A stretch of 5,099 bases of DNA from JAVVHH01 sp032249615 (GTDB taxonomy: Bacteria; Pseudomonadota; Alphaproteobacteria; Acetobacterales; Acetobacteraceae). A program made the translations under genes and the position numbers. The stretch lies in contig JAVVHH010000217.1 of assembly GCA_032249615.1 (NCBI GenBank), positions 1-5,099 of the forward strand. Direction: 5' to 3'. Below, piece by piece: positions 1 to 5,099 of the stretch (positions are counted from its first letter, which is position 1; every line of letters begins with the position of its first letter). The notes under the pieces are model-generated. The model saw nothing but the letters and a program-made list of their open reading frames with translations, searched no databases and was not told the origin of the DNA.

Positions 1-731
1 CCCGCCTGACCGCCGGGCCGGAGACTCTGCTGACCCCGCTGCTATTCGACCCCGGCACGCAGTGGGAATATGGCGCCAACATCGAATGGGCCGGGCTGAT
101 CCTCGAGGCGATCACCGGCCAGCGCCTGGGCGACTACCTCCGCGAACACGTCCTCGCCCCGCTCGGGATGCATGACACCGCCTTCGCCGTGACCCCTGTC
201 ATGGGCGAACGGCTCGCGACCCTGCACCAGCGCGGGGAGGCCGGTCTCGAGCCCCAACACCGCACGGAGCTGCCGCCCCCTCCGGAATGGGACCGCGGCG
301 GCGGCGGCCTGTATTCCACCCCGCAGGATTACGCGAAGTTCATGCGGCTCTGGCTTGGCGACGGCGACGGCGTGCTCAAGCCGGAGACCGTGCGCATGGC
401 GGTGCAGAACGGGCTCGGCGACATCAAGGTCAAGATGCTGCCCGGGATCATGCCGCACCTGTCGCATGACGCGGAGTTCTTCCCCGGCATGCCGAAATCA
501 TGGGCGCTCAGCTTCATGATCAACGACGAGAAGGCGCCGACGGGGCGCCAGCCGGGCTCGCTGGCCTGGGCCGGGCTGGGCAACCTGTATTTCTGGATCG
601 ACCGGACGACCGGCGTCGCCGGCTTCTGGGCGACGCAGATCCTGCCCTTCGTCGATCCCGCGTCGCTCGGCGGCTTCTACGCGTTCGAAACCGCCGTCTA
701 CGAGACTCTGGCGGGCCGAATGGCGGCCTAA
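1..731 (+). CDS. Serine hydrolase, beta-lactamase/esterase (LovD-EstB-like) family, 3' part
   Basis: The reading frame is open from base 3 and gives 242 residues; the start and the nucleophile motif SxxK lie upstream of the window. Visible family marks are PGTQWEYGAN at residues 17-26, which holds the catalytic Tyr (Y23) of the YxN-type motif and is followed by EAITG; the helix end LAPLGMHDTAF (51-61); GGGGLYSTPQDYAKF (99-113); and, in place of the KTG of true beta-lactamases, W189-A-G191 in a SLAWAGLGN context. This W-x-G type motif, the NLYFWID strand and the TQILPF tail are typical of esterases and acyltransferases related to EstB and LovD. It probably hydrolyses or transfers an ester or lactone acyl group rather than degrading a beta-lactam. 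No secretion signal can be judged without the N-terminus. It converges on the substrate-binding-protein gene and the two stops overlap. Family assignment is strong; the substrate is unknown. Confidence 0.88.
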   Translation, partial: RLTAGPETLLTPLLFDPGTQWEYGANIEWAGLILEAITGQRLGDYLREHVLAPLGMHDTAFAVTPVMGERLATLHQRGEAGLEPQHRTELPPPPEWDRGGGGLYSTPQDYAKFMRLWLGDGDGVLKPETVRMAVQNGLGDIKVKMLPGIMPHLSHDAEFFPGMPKSWALSFMINDEKAPTGRQPGSLAWAGLGNLYFWIDRTTGVAGFWATQILPFVDPASLGGFYAFETAVYETLAGRMAA

Positions 732-1714
732 TTCCCGTCCAGCGCGTAGGCTTCCGGGAAGAAGAAAGCGTGCCAATCGGCGGGCCGGGTCTTGAGCACC
801 TTGGTGTCCGCCATGTGGTTCGCGATCCGCATCATGCCCGCGGGCGCGATCGAGAAGTTGCGGGCGGGGTCGCCGATCTGCGCGAGCAGGACGTCGACCG
901 GCGTCTTCTCGCCCGTGGCGGACAGGTACAGTTCGCAGGCCTCCCTCGGATGGTCAATGATGTACTGCGAGGCGGCCTGCGCGGCTTGGAGGAATGCCTT
1001 CATGACTAACGGGTTGGCATCGTGGAACTTGGTGCCGGCGAAGTAGATCGCGTTGCTGAACCGGGAGCCGAGGATGTCCTCCGACGTGGTCACGACGTGC
1101 AGGCCGGGAGCCTTAGCTTCGGCCGCCTGATAGGGCGCGCCGGAGAAGTGGCCGGTCAACCCGCCCCCCTTGCCGCTCGTCAGCTGCGCCTGCGCATCCG
1201 GGTGGCTCAGCGTCATGGTCATCGTGTCGAAATGGTCAAAATTGGCGTCCCCGTACAGTTGGCGCGCCGCAATCTGCAGGATGATGGCCTGGCTGCTGAT
1301 CTTCACGGTCGGGACGGCGATCTTGTCGGTCGGCTTCAGATCCCGCAGCGTCTTGACGTCGGGGTTGTCGCTGATCAGCCACATCGGCGTCGACGATGAC
1401 CCGGCGAGCCCCTTGACCTGACCCTTCGTCCGGTCCCAGGCGAGCAGCATGTTGCTGGCGCCTGTCGTGACGATGTCGACATTGCCGGAGAGCAGCGCGT
1501 CGATCGCCGCCCCGCCGCCGCCGAAGGTGATCCATTTGGTCTTCAGATCGGGGATGCCGAGCGAGGCCGCCGCCTTCTCGATCAGATGCTGCTGCTCCAT
1601 CACGATGGGCGCCAGATAGATGATGCCCGGCTGCTTGGTGATCCGTAGCTCCGACACCTCGGCGCGGGCCAAAGTCGGCAGCAGCAGAAGCGCGGCGGCA
1701 ATTAGTCGCAGCAT
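728..1714 (-). CDS. ABC transporter substrate-binding protein, NitT/TauT (NMT1/SsuA-like) type
   Basis: This 328-residue protein is the likely periplasmic receptor of the importer encoded next to it. It starts with a signal peptide: M-L-R, a hydrophobic run at residues 4-13, then A16-R17-A18 with probable cleavage before E19. There is no lipobox Cys, so the mature protein (about 310 residues) should be soluble. The first lobe has the family order: ITKQPGIIYLAPIVMEQQ (25-42), the ligand-loop region FGGGGAAIDALLSGNVDI (64-81), PMWLISDNPDVKTLRDLK (110-127) and KIAVPTVKISSQ (131-142). The second lobe has the GHFSGAPY segment (188-195) and TSEDILG (210-216). Length is usual for the family. The frame runs open far upstream through the antisense of the ATPase gene, but the signal peptide and a GGAGGG ribosome site six bases before the ATG fix the start at 1714. 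It is divergent from the ATPase gene. The substrate is not deducible; NMT1, SsuA and TauA relatives bind pyrimidines, sulfonates, nitrate or aromatic acids. Confidence 0.93.
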   Translation of the reverse strand: MLRLIAAALLLLPTLARAEVSELRITKQPGIIYLAPIVMEQQHLIEKAAASLGIPDLKTKWITFGGGGAAIDALLSGNVDIVTTGASNMLLAWDRTKGQVKGLAGSSSTPMWLISDNPDVKTLRDLKPTDKIAVPTVKISSQAIILQIAARQLYGDANFDHFDTMTMTLSHPDAQAQLTSGKGGGLTGHFSGAPYQAAEAKAPGLHVVTTSEDILGSRFSNAIYFAGTKFHDANPLVMKAFLQAAQAASQYIIDHPREACELYLSATGEKTPVDVLLAQIGDPARNFSIAPAGMMRIANHMADTKVLKTRPADWHAFFFPEAYALDGN

Positions 1715-1720
1715 GGTCGT

Positions 1721-1726
1721 CCCTCC
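1721..1726 (-). promoter_or_regulatory. Shine-Dalgarno of the substrate-binding-protein gene
   Basis: On the minus strand this reads GGAGGG, six bases before the ATG at 1714-1712. It is the strongest ribosome site in the window and decides the start in favour of the ATG that opens the signal peptide. Confidence 0.85.
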
Positions 1727-1743
1727 GGTTTTGCCGGCAAACC
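1727..1743. repeat. Inverted repeat, possible operator (TTTGCCGGCAAA core)
   Basis: TTTGCCGGCAAA at 1730-1741 is a perfect 12-base palindrome. With one extra T on the left arm the symmetry extends to GGTTT...AAACC over 1727-1743. It lies directly upstream of the Shine-Dalgarno of the binding-protein gene, so a protein bound here would be placed to block that gene. No regulator gene is in the window to pair it with. Confidence 0.55.
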
Positions 1744-1745
1744 TA

Positions 1746-1757
1746 GCAAAACGTTGC
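1746..1757. repeat. Imperfect palindrome with AACGTT core, possible second operator
   Basis: GCAAAACGTTGC reads as the palindrome GCAACGTTGC with one extra A, and contains the perfect hexamer AACGTT (1750-1755). It lies 2 bases beyond the first inverted repeat and shares its GCAA/TTGC half-sites. A central CG flanked by A and T tracts is reminiscent of LacI-family operators, but the symmetry is imperfect and the match may be chance. Confidence 0.4.
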
Positions 1758-1807
1758 CGCTGTGGACAGGGACGCCGTTCGCGGGGATCATCGGCCAAAG
1801 TATCGGG

Positions 1808-2572
1808 ATGGCAATGTCGGAAAGCTTCGAGCCGTTGCTGGACGTGCGGGGCGTCACGCTCCAGTACAGGACGGCGCAGCGCATCGTGACGGCGACCCAC
1901 CGGGTCAGCTTCAGCGTGTTTCCGGCCGACCGCTTCGTGCTGCTGGGGCCCTCCGGCTGCGGCAAGTCGTCGCTGCTGAAGGCGGTGGCGGGTTATCTCG
2001 ACCCGGTCGAGGGCGAGTTCCACCTCCGCGGCCGGCAGATCAAGAATCCCGGCCCCGACCGCATGATGGTGTTCCAGGAGTTCGACCAGCTGCTCCCGTG
2101 GAAGACGGTGCAGGAGAACATCACTTTCCCTCTGCTGTCGACCAAGCGGTTGCCCAAGGCCGAAGCGCGCGAACGGGCGGCCTACTACATCGACAAGGTT
2201 GGCCTCTCCGCCTTTGCCGGAGCGTACCCGCACACGCTCTCAGGCGGCATGAAGCAGCGCGTCGCCATCGCCCGCGGCATGGCGATGGAACCGGAGATCC
2301 TCCTGATGGACGAACCCTTCGCCGCCCTCGACGCCCTGACCCGGCGCACCATGCAGGATGAGCTGCTGCGCCTCTGGGACGACACCAAATTCACCGTATT
2401 GTTCGTGACGCACTCCATCAATGAGGCGATCAAAGTGGGCAATCGCATCCTGCTGCTCTCGCCGCATCCGGGACAGGTCCGCGCGGAGTTGGACAGCCTG
2501 CCCCGCGAAGACCCCGACCCGGCCGCGCTGCTCGGCCTCGAGCGCCACATCCACGACATGCTGTTCGCATGA
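1808..2572 (+). CDS. ABC transporter ATP-binding protein, NitT/TauT (SsuB/TauB-like) type
   Basis: This is the 254-residue cytoplasmic ATPase that powers the importer. All nucleotide-binding motifs are intact: Walker A GPSGCGKSS (47-55), Q-loop VFQEFDQLLPW (88-98), signature LSGGMKQR (144-151), Walker B LLMDEP (165-170), D-loop ALDALTR (173-179) and switch His H202 in FVTHSINEA. The LLPWKTVQEN stretch and the SPHPGQV segment near residue 219 are typical of nitrate/sulfonate/taurine ATPases. Start choice: ATG at 1808 and ATG at 1814 are both in frame and neither has a clear Shine-Dalgarno; an upstream TTG at 1754 adds 18 residues unlike the family and falls inside the palindrome region. I prefer 1808 (or 1814, two residues shorter). 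The stop overlaps the permease start (ATGA). Function is confident, substrate unknown. Confidence 0.95.
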   Translation: MAMSESFEPLLDVRGVTLQYRTAQRIVTATHRVSFSVFPADRFVLLGPSGCGKSSLLKAVAGYLDPVEGEFHLRGRQIKNPGPDRMMVFQEFDQLLPWKTVQENITFPLLSTKRLPKAEARERAAYYIDKVGLSAFAGAYPHTLSGGMKQRVAIARGMAMEPEILLMDEPFAALDALTRRTMQDELLRLWDDTKFTVLFVTHSINEAIKVGNRILLLSPHPGQVRAELDSLPREDPDPAALLGLERHIHDMLFA

Positions 2573-3444
2573 ATCAGATGACGCCTCCCCCGAAGCGGCC
2601 CGATCGGGAATACGCGGTCACCGCGTTCGCCGGCCTCGACGCGGTGGAAAGGCCCATCCCGGCGTGGGAGCGCATCTGGAACCAGGGATGGGTGCGCAAG
2701 GTGGTGCTGATCGTGCTGCTGGCGATCGTGTGGGAGGGCTACGGCCGCTTCCTCGACAACGAGCTGCTGTTCCCGACCTTCTCGGCGACGGTCGAGGCCC
2801 TGCTCGCCAATCTGGCCAACGGCGTCCTGCCGAACCGGGCGGCCACCTCGATCAAGGTCCTCCTTATGGGCTACACGATCGGTGTTTCCCTGGCGATGCT
2901 GCTCTCCGTGGCGGCGATCAACACGCGGATCGGCAACGATTTGCTGGAGACGCTCACGTCCATGTTCAACCCGCTGCCGGCGATCGCGCTGCTGCCGCTC
3001 GCGTTGCTGTGGTTCGGGCTCGGCAACGGCAGCCTCGTCTTCGTGCTCGTGCACTCCGTACTGTGGGTCGTGGCGCTGAACACGCACGCCGGGTTCCGCG
3101 GCGTTTCGCCGACTTTGCGGATGGTGGGGCGGAACTACGGGCTGCGCGGGTTCCGCTACGTGGTGGCGATCCTGATCCCGGCTGCGTTCCCGAGCATTCT
3201 GACCGGGCTGAAGGTGGGCTGGGCGTTCGCCTGGCGGACGCTGATCGCGGCCGAACTCGTCTTCGGCGTGGCGTCTGGCGCGGGCGGGCTCGGCTGGTTC
3301 ATCTTCGAGAACAAGAACCAGCTCGAGATCCCGAGCGTGTTCGCCGGGCTACTGACGGTGATCCTCATCGGTTTGGCCGTGGAGAATCTCGTCTTCCGCA
3401 CGGTGGAGGCGCGCACGGTCCGCCGCTGGGGGATGCAGCATTGA
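2569..3444 (+). CDS. ABC transporter permease, NitT/TauT (SsuC/TauC-like) type
   Basis: This 291-residue inner-membrane protein forms the translocation path. After a cytoplasmic N-terminal stretch of about 42 residues there are hydrophobic segments at roughly 43-58, 95-118, 134-150, 155-172, 196-213, 219-234 and 257-275, a layout typical of this permease class. The EAA-like loop that docks on the ATPase is at about 186-210 (MVGRNYGLRGFRYVV followed by IPAAFP), with G191 and P204 at the conserved Gly and Pro positions. AWRTLIAAE (221-229) is a hallmark of the NitT/TauT permeases. The ATG lies inside the last codons of the ATPase gene (four-base ATGA overlap) and has no visible Shine-Dalgarno, so translation is probably coupled to the ATPase. 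There is one permease gene, so a homodimer is expected. Confidence 0.95.
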   Translation: MNQMTPPPKRPDREYAVTAFAGLDAVERPIPAWERIWNQGWVRKVVLIVLLAIVWEGYGRFLDNELLFPTFSATVEALLANLANGVLPNRAATSIKVLLMGYTIGVSLAMLLSVAAINTRIGNDLLETLTSMFNPLPAIALLPLALLWFGLGNGSLVFVLVHSVLWVVALNTHAGFRGVSPTLRMVGRNYGLRGFRYVVAILIPAAFPSILTGLKVGWAFAWRTLIAAELVFGVASGAGGLGWFIFENKNQLEIPSVFAGLLTVILIGLAVENLVFRTVEARTVRRWGMQH

Positions 3445-3452
3445 CCGATATC

Positions 3453-3460
3453 GGAGAGGG
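3453..3460 (+). promoter_or_regulatory. Shine-Dalgarno of the dehydrogenase gene
   Basis: GGAGAGGG lies in the 25-base gap after the permease stop and ends nine bases before the ATG at 3470. A second in-frame ATG follows at once (3473), but spacing favours the first. A separate ribosome site suggests independent initiation on the same transcript. Confidence 0.7.
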
Positions 3461-3469
3461 ACGGGGCGC

Positions 3470-4378
3470 ATGATGCTCGAGGGTAAGGTCGCGGTGGTGA
3501 CGGGCGCGGGCGGCGGAATCGGCCGCGAGATCGCGATCGCGATGGCGCTCGCCGGCGCCGCCGTGGTGGTCAACGACATCGGCGCGTCCCTGACAGGGGA
3601 GGGCCTGTCGGACACGCCGGGCGAGCAGACCCGCCAGATCATCGAGCAGCGCGGCGGGCGCGCGGTGACCAGCCGGGACAGCGTGGCCGGCTGGCAGTCC
3701 GCGCAACGCATCGTTGAAGCGGCGATGGATTCGTTCGGCCGGGTCGACATCGTGGTGAACAACGCCGGCATCCTGCGCGACGTGATCTTCCACAAGATGT
3801 CGCCCGAAGACTGGCTGGACGTCATCAACGTGCACCTGAACGGCAGTTTCTTCGTAAGCCGCGCCGCCGCTCCTCACTTCCGCAACCAGAACGCCGGCGC
3901 TTACGTCCACATGACCAGCACGTCGGGCCTGATCGGCAATTTCGGGCAGGCGAACTACTCCGCCGCGAAGCTGGGCATCACCGCGCTATCCAAATCGATC
4001 GCGCTCGACATGCAGCGCTACGGAGTGCGCAGCAACTGCATCGCCCCCTTCGCCTGGAGCCGCATGACGAGCTCGATCCCGGCGGACACCCCGGAGCAGA
4101 AGGCCCGGGTCGCCAAGTTGCAGCAGATGACGCCGGACAAGAACGCGCCCATGGCCGTGTTCCTCGCGTCCGACGCGGCACGCGACGTCACGGGCCAGAT
4201 CTTCGCCACGCGCTACAACGAGATCGCGCTGATGGGGCAGAGCCGCCCGCTCCGCAGCGTGCACCGCGGCGAGGGCTGGACGCCGGAGGCGATCGCCGAG
4301 CATGGCGCGCCCGCGCTTTCCGCCGCCTTTCTCCCGCTCGCCCGCAGCGCGGACGTGTTCAGCTGGGATCCGGTCTGA
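3470..4378 (+). CDS. Short-chain dehydrogenase/reductase, MFE-2 3-hydroxyacyl-CoA dehydrogenase-like
   Basis: This 302-residue cytoplasmic NAD(P)-dependent oxidoreductase has a Rossmann fold with cofactor motif TGAGGGIG (11-18), D36 at the end of the second strand (VVVNDIG), which favours NAD(H) over NADP(H), NNAG (97-100), and the catalytic set N120, S150, Y163 and K167 (YSAAK). The stretch GNFGQANYSAAKLGI (156-170), VDIVVNNAGILRD (92-104) and IAPFAWSRMT (191-200) closely resemble the (3R)-hydroxyacyl-CoA dehydrogenase domain of multifunctional enzyme 2 (HSD17B4), and the C-terminal extension past residue 245, ending in a WTPEAI-like segment, also fits that subgroup rather than FabG-type enzymes of about 250 residues. 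No hydratase or SCP2 domain is attached. It lies 25 bases after the permease and is probably co-transcribed. Oxidation of a 3-hydroxyacyl-CoA or similar secondary alcohol is inferred; SDR substrates are hard to predict. Confidence 0.92.
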   Translation: MMLEGKVAVVTGAGGGIGREIAIAMALAGAAVVVNDIGASLTGEGLSDTPGEQTRQIIEQRGGRAVTSRDSVAGWQSAQRIVEAAMDSFGRVDIVVNNAGILRDVIFHKMSPEDWLDVINVHLNGSFFVSRAAAPHFRNQNAGAYVHMTSTSGLIGNFGQANYSAAKLGITALSKSIALDMQRYGVRSNCIAPFAWSRMTSSIPADTPEQKARVAKLQQMTPDKNAPMAVFLASDAARDVTGQIFATRYNEIALMGQSRPLRSVHRGEGWTPEAIAEHGAPALSAAFLPLARSADVFSWDPV

Positions 4379-5099
4379 CCGGTCCGCGCATCCACGCCAC
4401 GCAAGGGCCGATCGCCTGGCAGGTGAGGCCCGCCCATTGCTCGATCGCCCGCGCGCTGTCGAGCCACACCGGCGTCAGCAGAACCAGCGCGCTCCAGTCC
4501 AGCGGGCGCGCCGCGGCCTGCACGACCGGAACCAGGTCCACCCGCAGCCCGGCATCCCGGTAAGCCGCCGCCGCGAGCCGGAACTCCCATGGCTGCATCA
4601 CCAGATCGACCTCGGTGATCCCCGCCTTGCGCAGGATCGCCGCACTCGCCGCGGCGCTCTGCCAGAGATTGGTCGAACTCGTCTCCGCCCAGGTCGCCGG
4701 CACCCCGAAATCGTCCCGCAAGCTGACCGCCATTTCGGTTGCGAGCGGAACCGGGCCGTCAGGGGAGGGCCCGCCGCTGACCAGGATCGGCAGCTTCGTC
4801 CGCCGGTAGACCGCGGCCGCCGTCCGCAACCGCATCAGCGTCGACAGGGAGGGGGCGGTCCGTGACGTGTCGAGCAGCGCCGGGCTGCCGGTGGCGATGA
4901 CGACGATGGCCCCGGGCGTCCCGGCCTCGGCCGCGCCGAGCGGAACCAGCGGTTCCATCAGTAGGTGCGGCACCCCCTCCACGGCCAGGATGACCAGCGC
5001 GATCAGCACGAACAGCGCTCCGCGGGTCCGGCCGGTAACGGCCAGCGCGAACCCCAGCACGGCCAGGATTGCCGGCGGTAGCAGCGCGTCGGCCAGCGC
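4359..5099 (-). CDS. DUF218/YdcF-like (ElyC/SanA) membrane-anchored protein, cut at 5' end
   Basis: The frame on the minus strand is open from its stop at 4359 to the right edge (246 residues visible). A GTG at 5060 could serve as start, but residues upstream of it continue a hydrophobic segment, so the gene most likely begins outside the window. Visible order: hydrophobic segments at about 6-22 and 27-40, then a DUF218-type domain with strand AIVVIATG (64-71), RLRTAAAVYRRTKLPILVSGG (90-110), a conserved Glu E122, S/T-rich SSTNLWQSA (141-149) and VDLVMQPWEF (164-173). The family usually has W-H-M-P-R-A in the last of these; here it reads W-E-F-R-L-A, so His and Arg are replaced by Glu and Leu. 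Relatives YdcF, SanA and ElyC are linked to envelope functions, without a firmly assigned reaction. Its end overlaps the convergent dehydrogenase gene by 20 bases. Family placement is fairly good; function is unknown. Confidence 0.8.
   Translation of the reverse strand, partial: ALADALLPPAILAVLGFALAVTGRTRGALFVLIALVILAVEGVPHLLMEPLVPLGAAEAGTPGAIVVIATGSPALLDTSRTAPSLSTLMRLRTAAAVYRRTKLPILVSGGPSPDGPVPLATEMAVSLRDDFGVPATWAETSSTNLWQSAAASAAILRKAGITEVDLVMQPWEFRLAAAAYRDAGLRVDLVPVVQAAARPLDWSALVLLTPVWLDSARAIEQWAGLTCQAIGPCVAWMRGPVRPDPS
4370..4382. repeat. Short inverted repeat centred on the dehydrogenase stop codon
   Basis: CCGGTC-T-GACCGG is a perfect 6+1+6 inverted repeat with the TGA stop (4376-4378) at its centre. 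As RNA only four GC pairs with a five-base loop are likely, and no T-run follows on either strand, so it is not a convincing intrinsic terminator. It lies where the two convergent genes overlap. Confidence 0.35.

Larger units (their letters stand above)
1715..1807. promoter_or_regulatory. Divergent intergenic control region between binding-protein and ATPase genes
   Basis: These 93 bases separate the starts of two divergent genes of one transporter and must hold the leftward promoter and probably the rightward one. The half facing the binding-protein gene is locally less GC-rich (around 1728-1756) and holds two imperfect palindromes sharing TTGC/GCAA half-sites, plausible operator sites. I could not identify a convincing -35/-10 pair in either direction; on the minus strand TAGGTT near 1740-1745 is a weak -10 candidate only. 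Its role is inferred from gene arrangement and palindromes. Confidence 0.6.

Noticed and set aside
732..760. Hairpin TTCCCG...CGGGAA as a terminator for the hydrolase gene
   Set aside because: The arms are six bases with a 17-base loop, it lies inside the binding-protein coding sequence, and no T-run follows on the plus strand.
1754..1807. TTG at 1754 as start of the ATPase gene
   Set aside because: It adds 18 residues unlike the family N-terminus, has no Shine-Dalgarno, and overlaps the palindrome; ATG 1808 or 1814 gives the usual length.
1715..2233. A 173-residue N-terminal extension of the binding-protein frame on the minus strand
   Set aside because: It is antisense to the ATPase gene, has low-complexity Arg/His/Gln-rich composition typical of GC-rich shadow frames, and would bury the signal peptide and strong Shine-Dalgarno at 1714-1726.
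2185..3087. A 300-codon open frame on the minus strand
   Set aside because: It is antisense to the intact ATPase and permease genes, with the Arg/Asp/Gln-rich composition of a shadow frame and no recognisable motif.
2421..3473. A 350-codon open frame on the plus strand
   Set aside because: It is an out-of-frame reading of the ATPase end and the permease; it has Arg/Ala/Gly-rich composition and no domain, while the overlapping permease frame has clear membrane segments and family motifs.
3365..3910. A 181-codon minus-strand frame antisense to the dehydrogenase
   Set aside because: The plus-strand dehydrogenase has complete cofactor and catalytic motifs here; the antisense frame shows none.
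5058..5060. GTG at 5060 as the true start of the YdcF-type gene
   Set aside because: The frame stays open to the window edge and the residues before the GTG belong to the same hydrophobic segment, so the start is more likely outside the window.

Overview
The window is dense, high-GC coding DNA of the kind found in Alphaproteobacteria (e.g. Rhizobiales, Rhodospirillales or Sphingomonadales). This is an impression from base composition and protein style, and no gene here fixes the genus. There are six protein genes, two of them cut by the window edges. No RNA gene, insertion sequence, CRISPR array or origin is visible. The longest stretch without a gene is 93 bases.

Layout from left to right. 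(1) The 3' part of a serine hydrolase of the beta-lactamase/esterase/transesterase superfamily (+, cut at the left edge, ends 731). (2) A secreted NitT/TauT-type ABC substrate-binding protein (-, 728-1714), convergent with the hydrolase; the two stop codons interlock in the four bases CTAA. (3) A 93-base divergent intergenic region (1715-1807) with two imperfect palindromes. (4) A rightward set: ABC ATPase (1808-2572), membrane permease (2569-3444, overlapping the ATPase by ATGA), and a short-chain dehydrogenase/reductase (3470-4378) 25 bases further on with its own Shine-Dalgarno. (5) A DUF218/YdcF-type membrane-anchored protein (-, 4359 to beyond the right edge), convergent with the dehydrogenase and overlapping its end by 20 bases.

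How the genes fit together. The binding protein, ATPase and permease form a complete importer of the nitrate/sulfonate/taurine class, split across a shared divergent control region. The dehydrogenase resembles the (3R)-hydroxyacyl-CoA dehydrogenase domain of peroxisomal multifunctional enzyme 2 and is probably co-transcribed with the ATPase and permease. A reasonable inference is that the importer brings in a small organic compound, perhaps a carboxylate, that is then oxidised inside the cell, possibly as a CoA ester. The upstream hydrolase could release such a compound from an ester or lactone, but this link rests on proximity only. The imported substrate cannot be read from the sequence.

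I see no clearly new system. The points most worth a second look are the palindromic divergent control region, the transporter-dehydrogenase linkage, and the YdcF-type protein, which lacks the usual His and Arg of its W-H-M-P-R-A-like motif.
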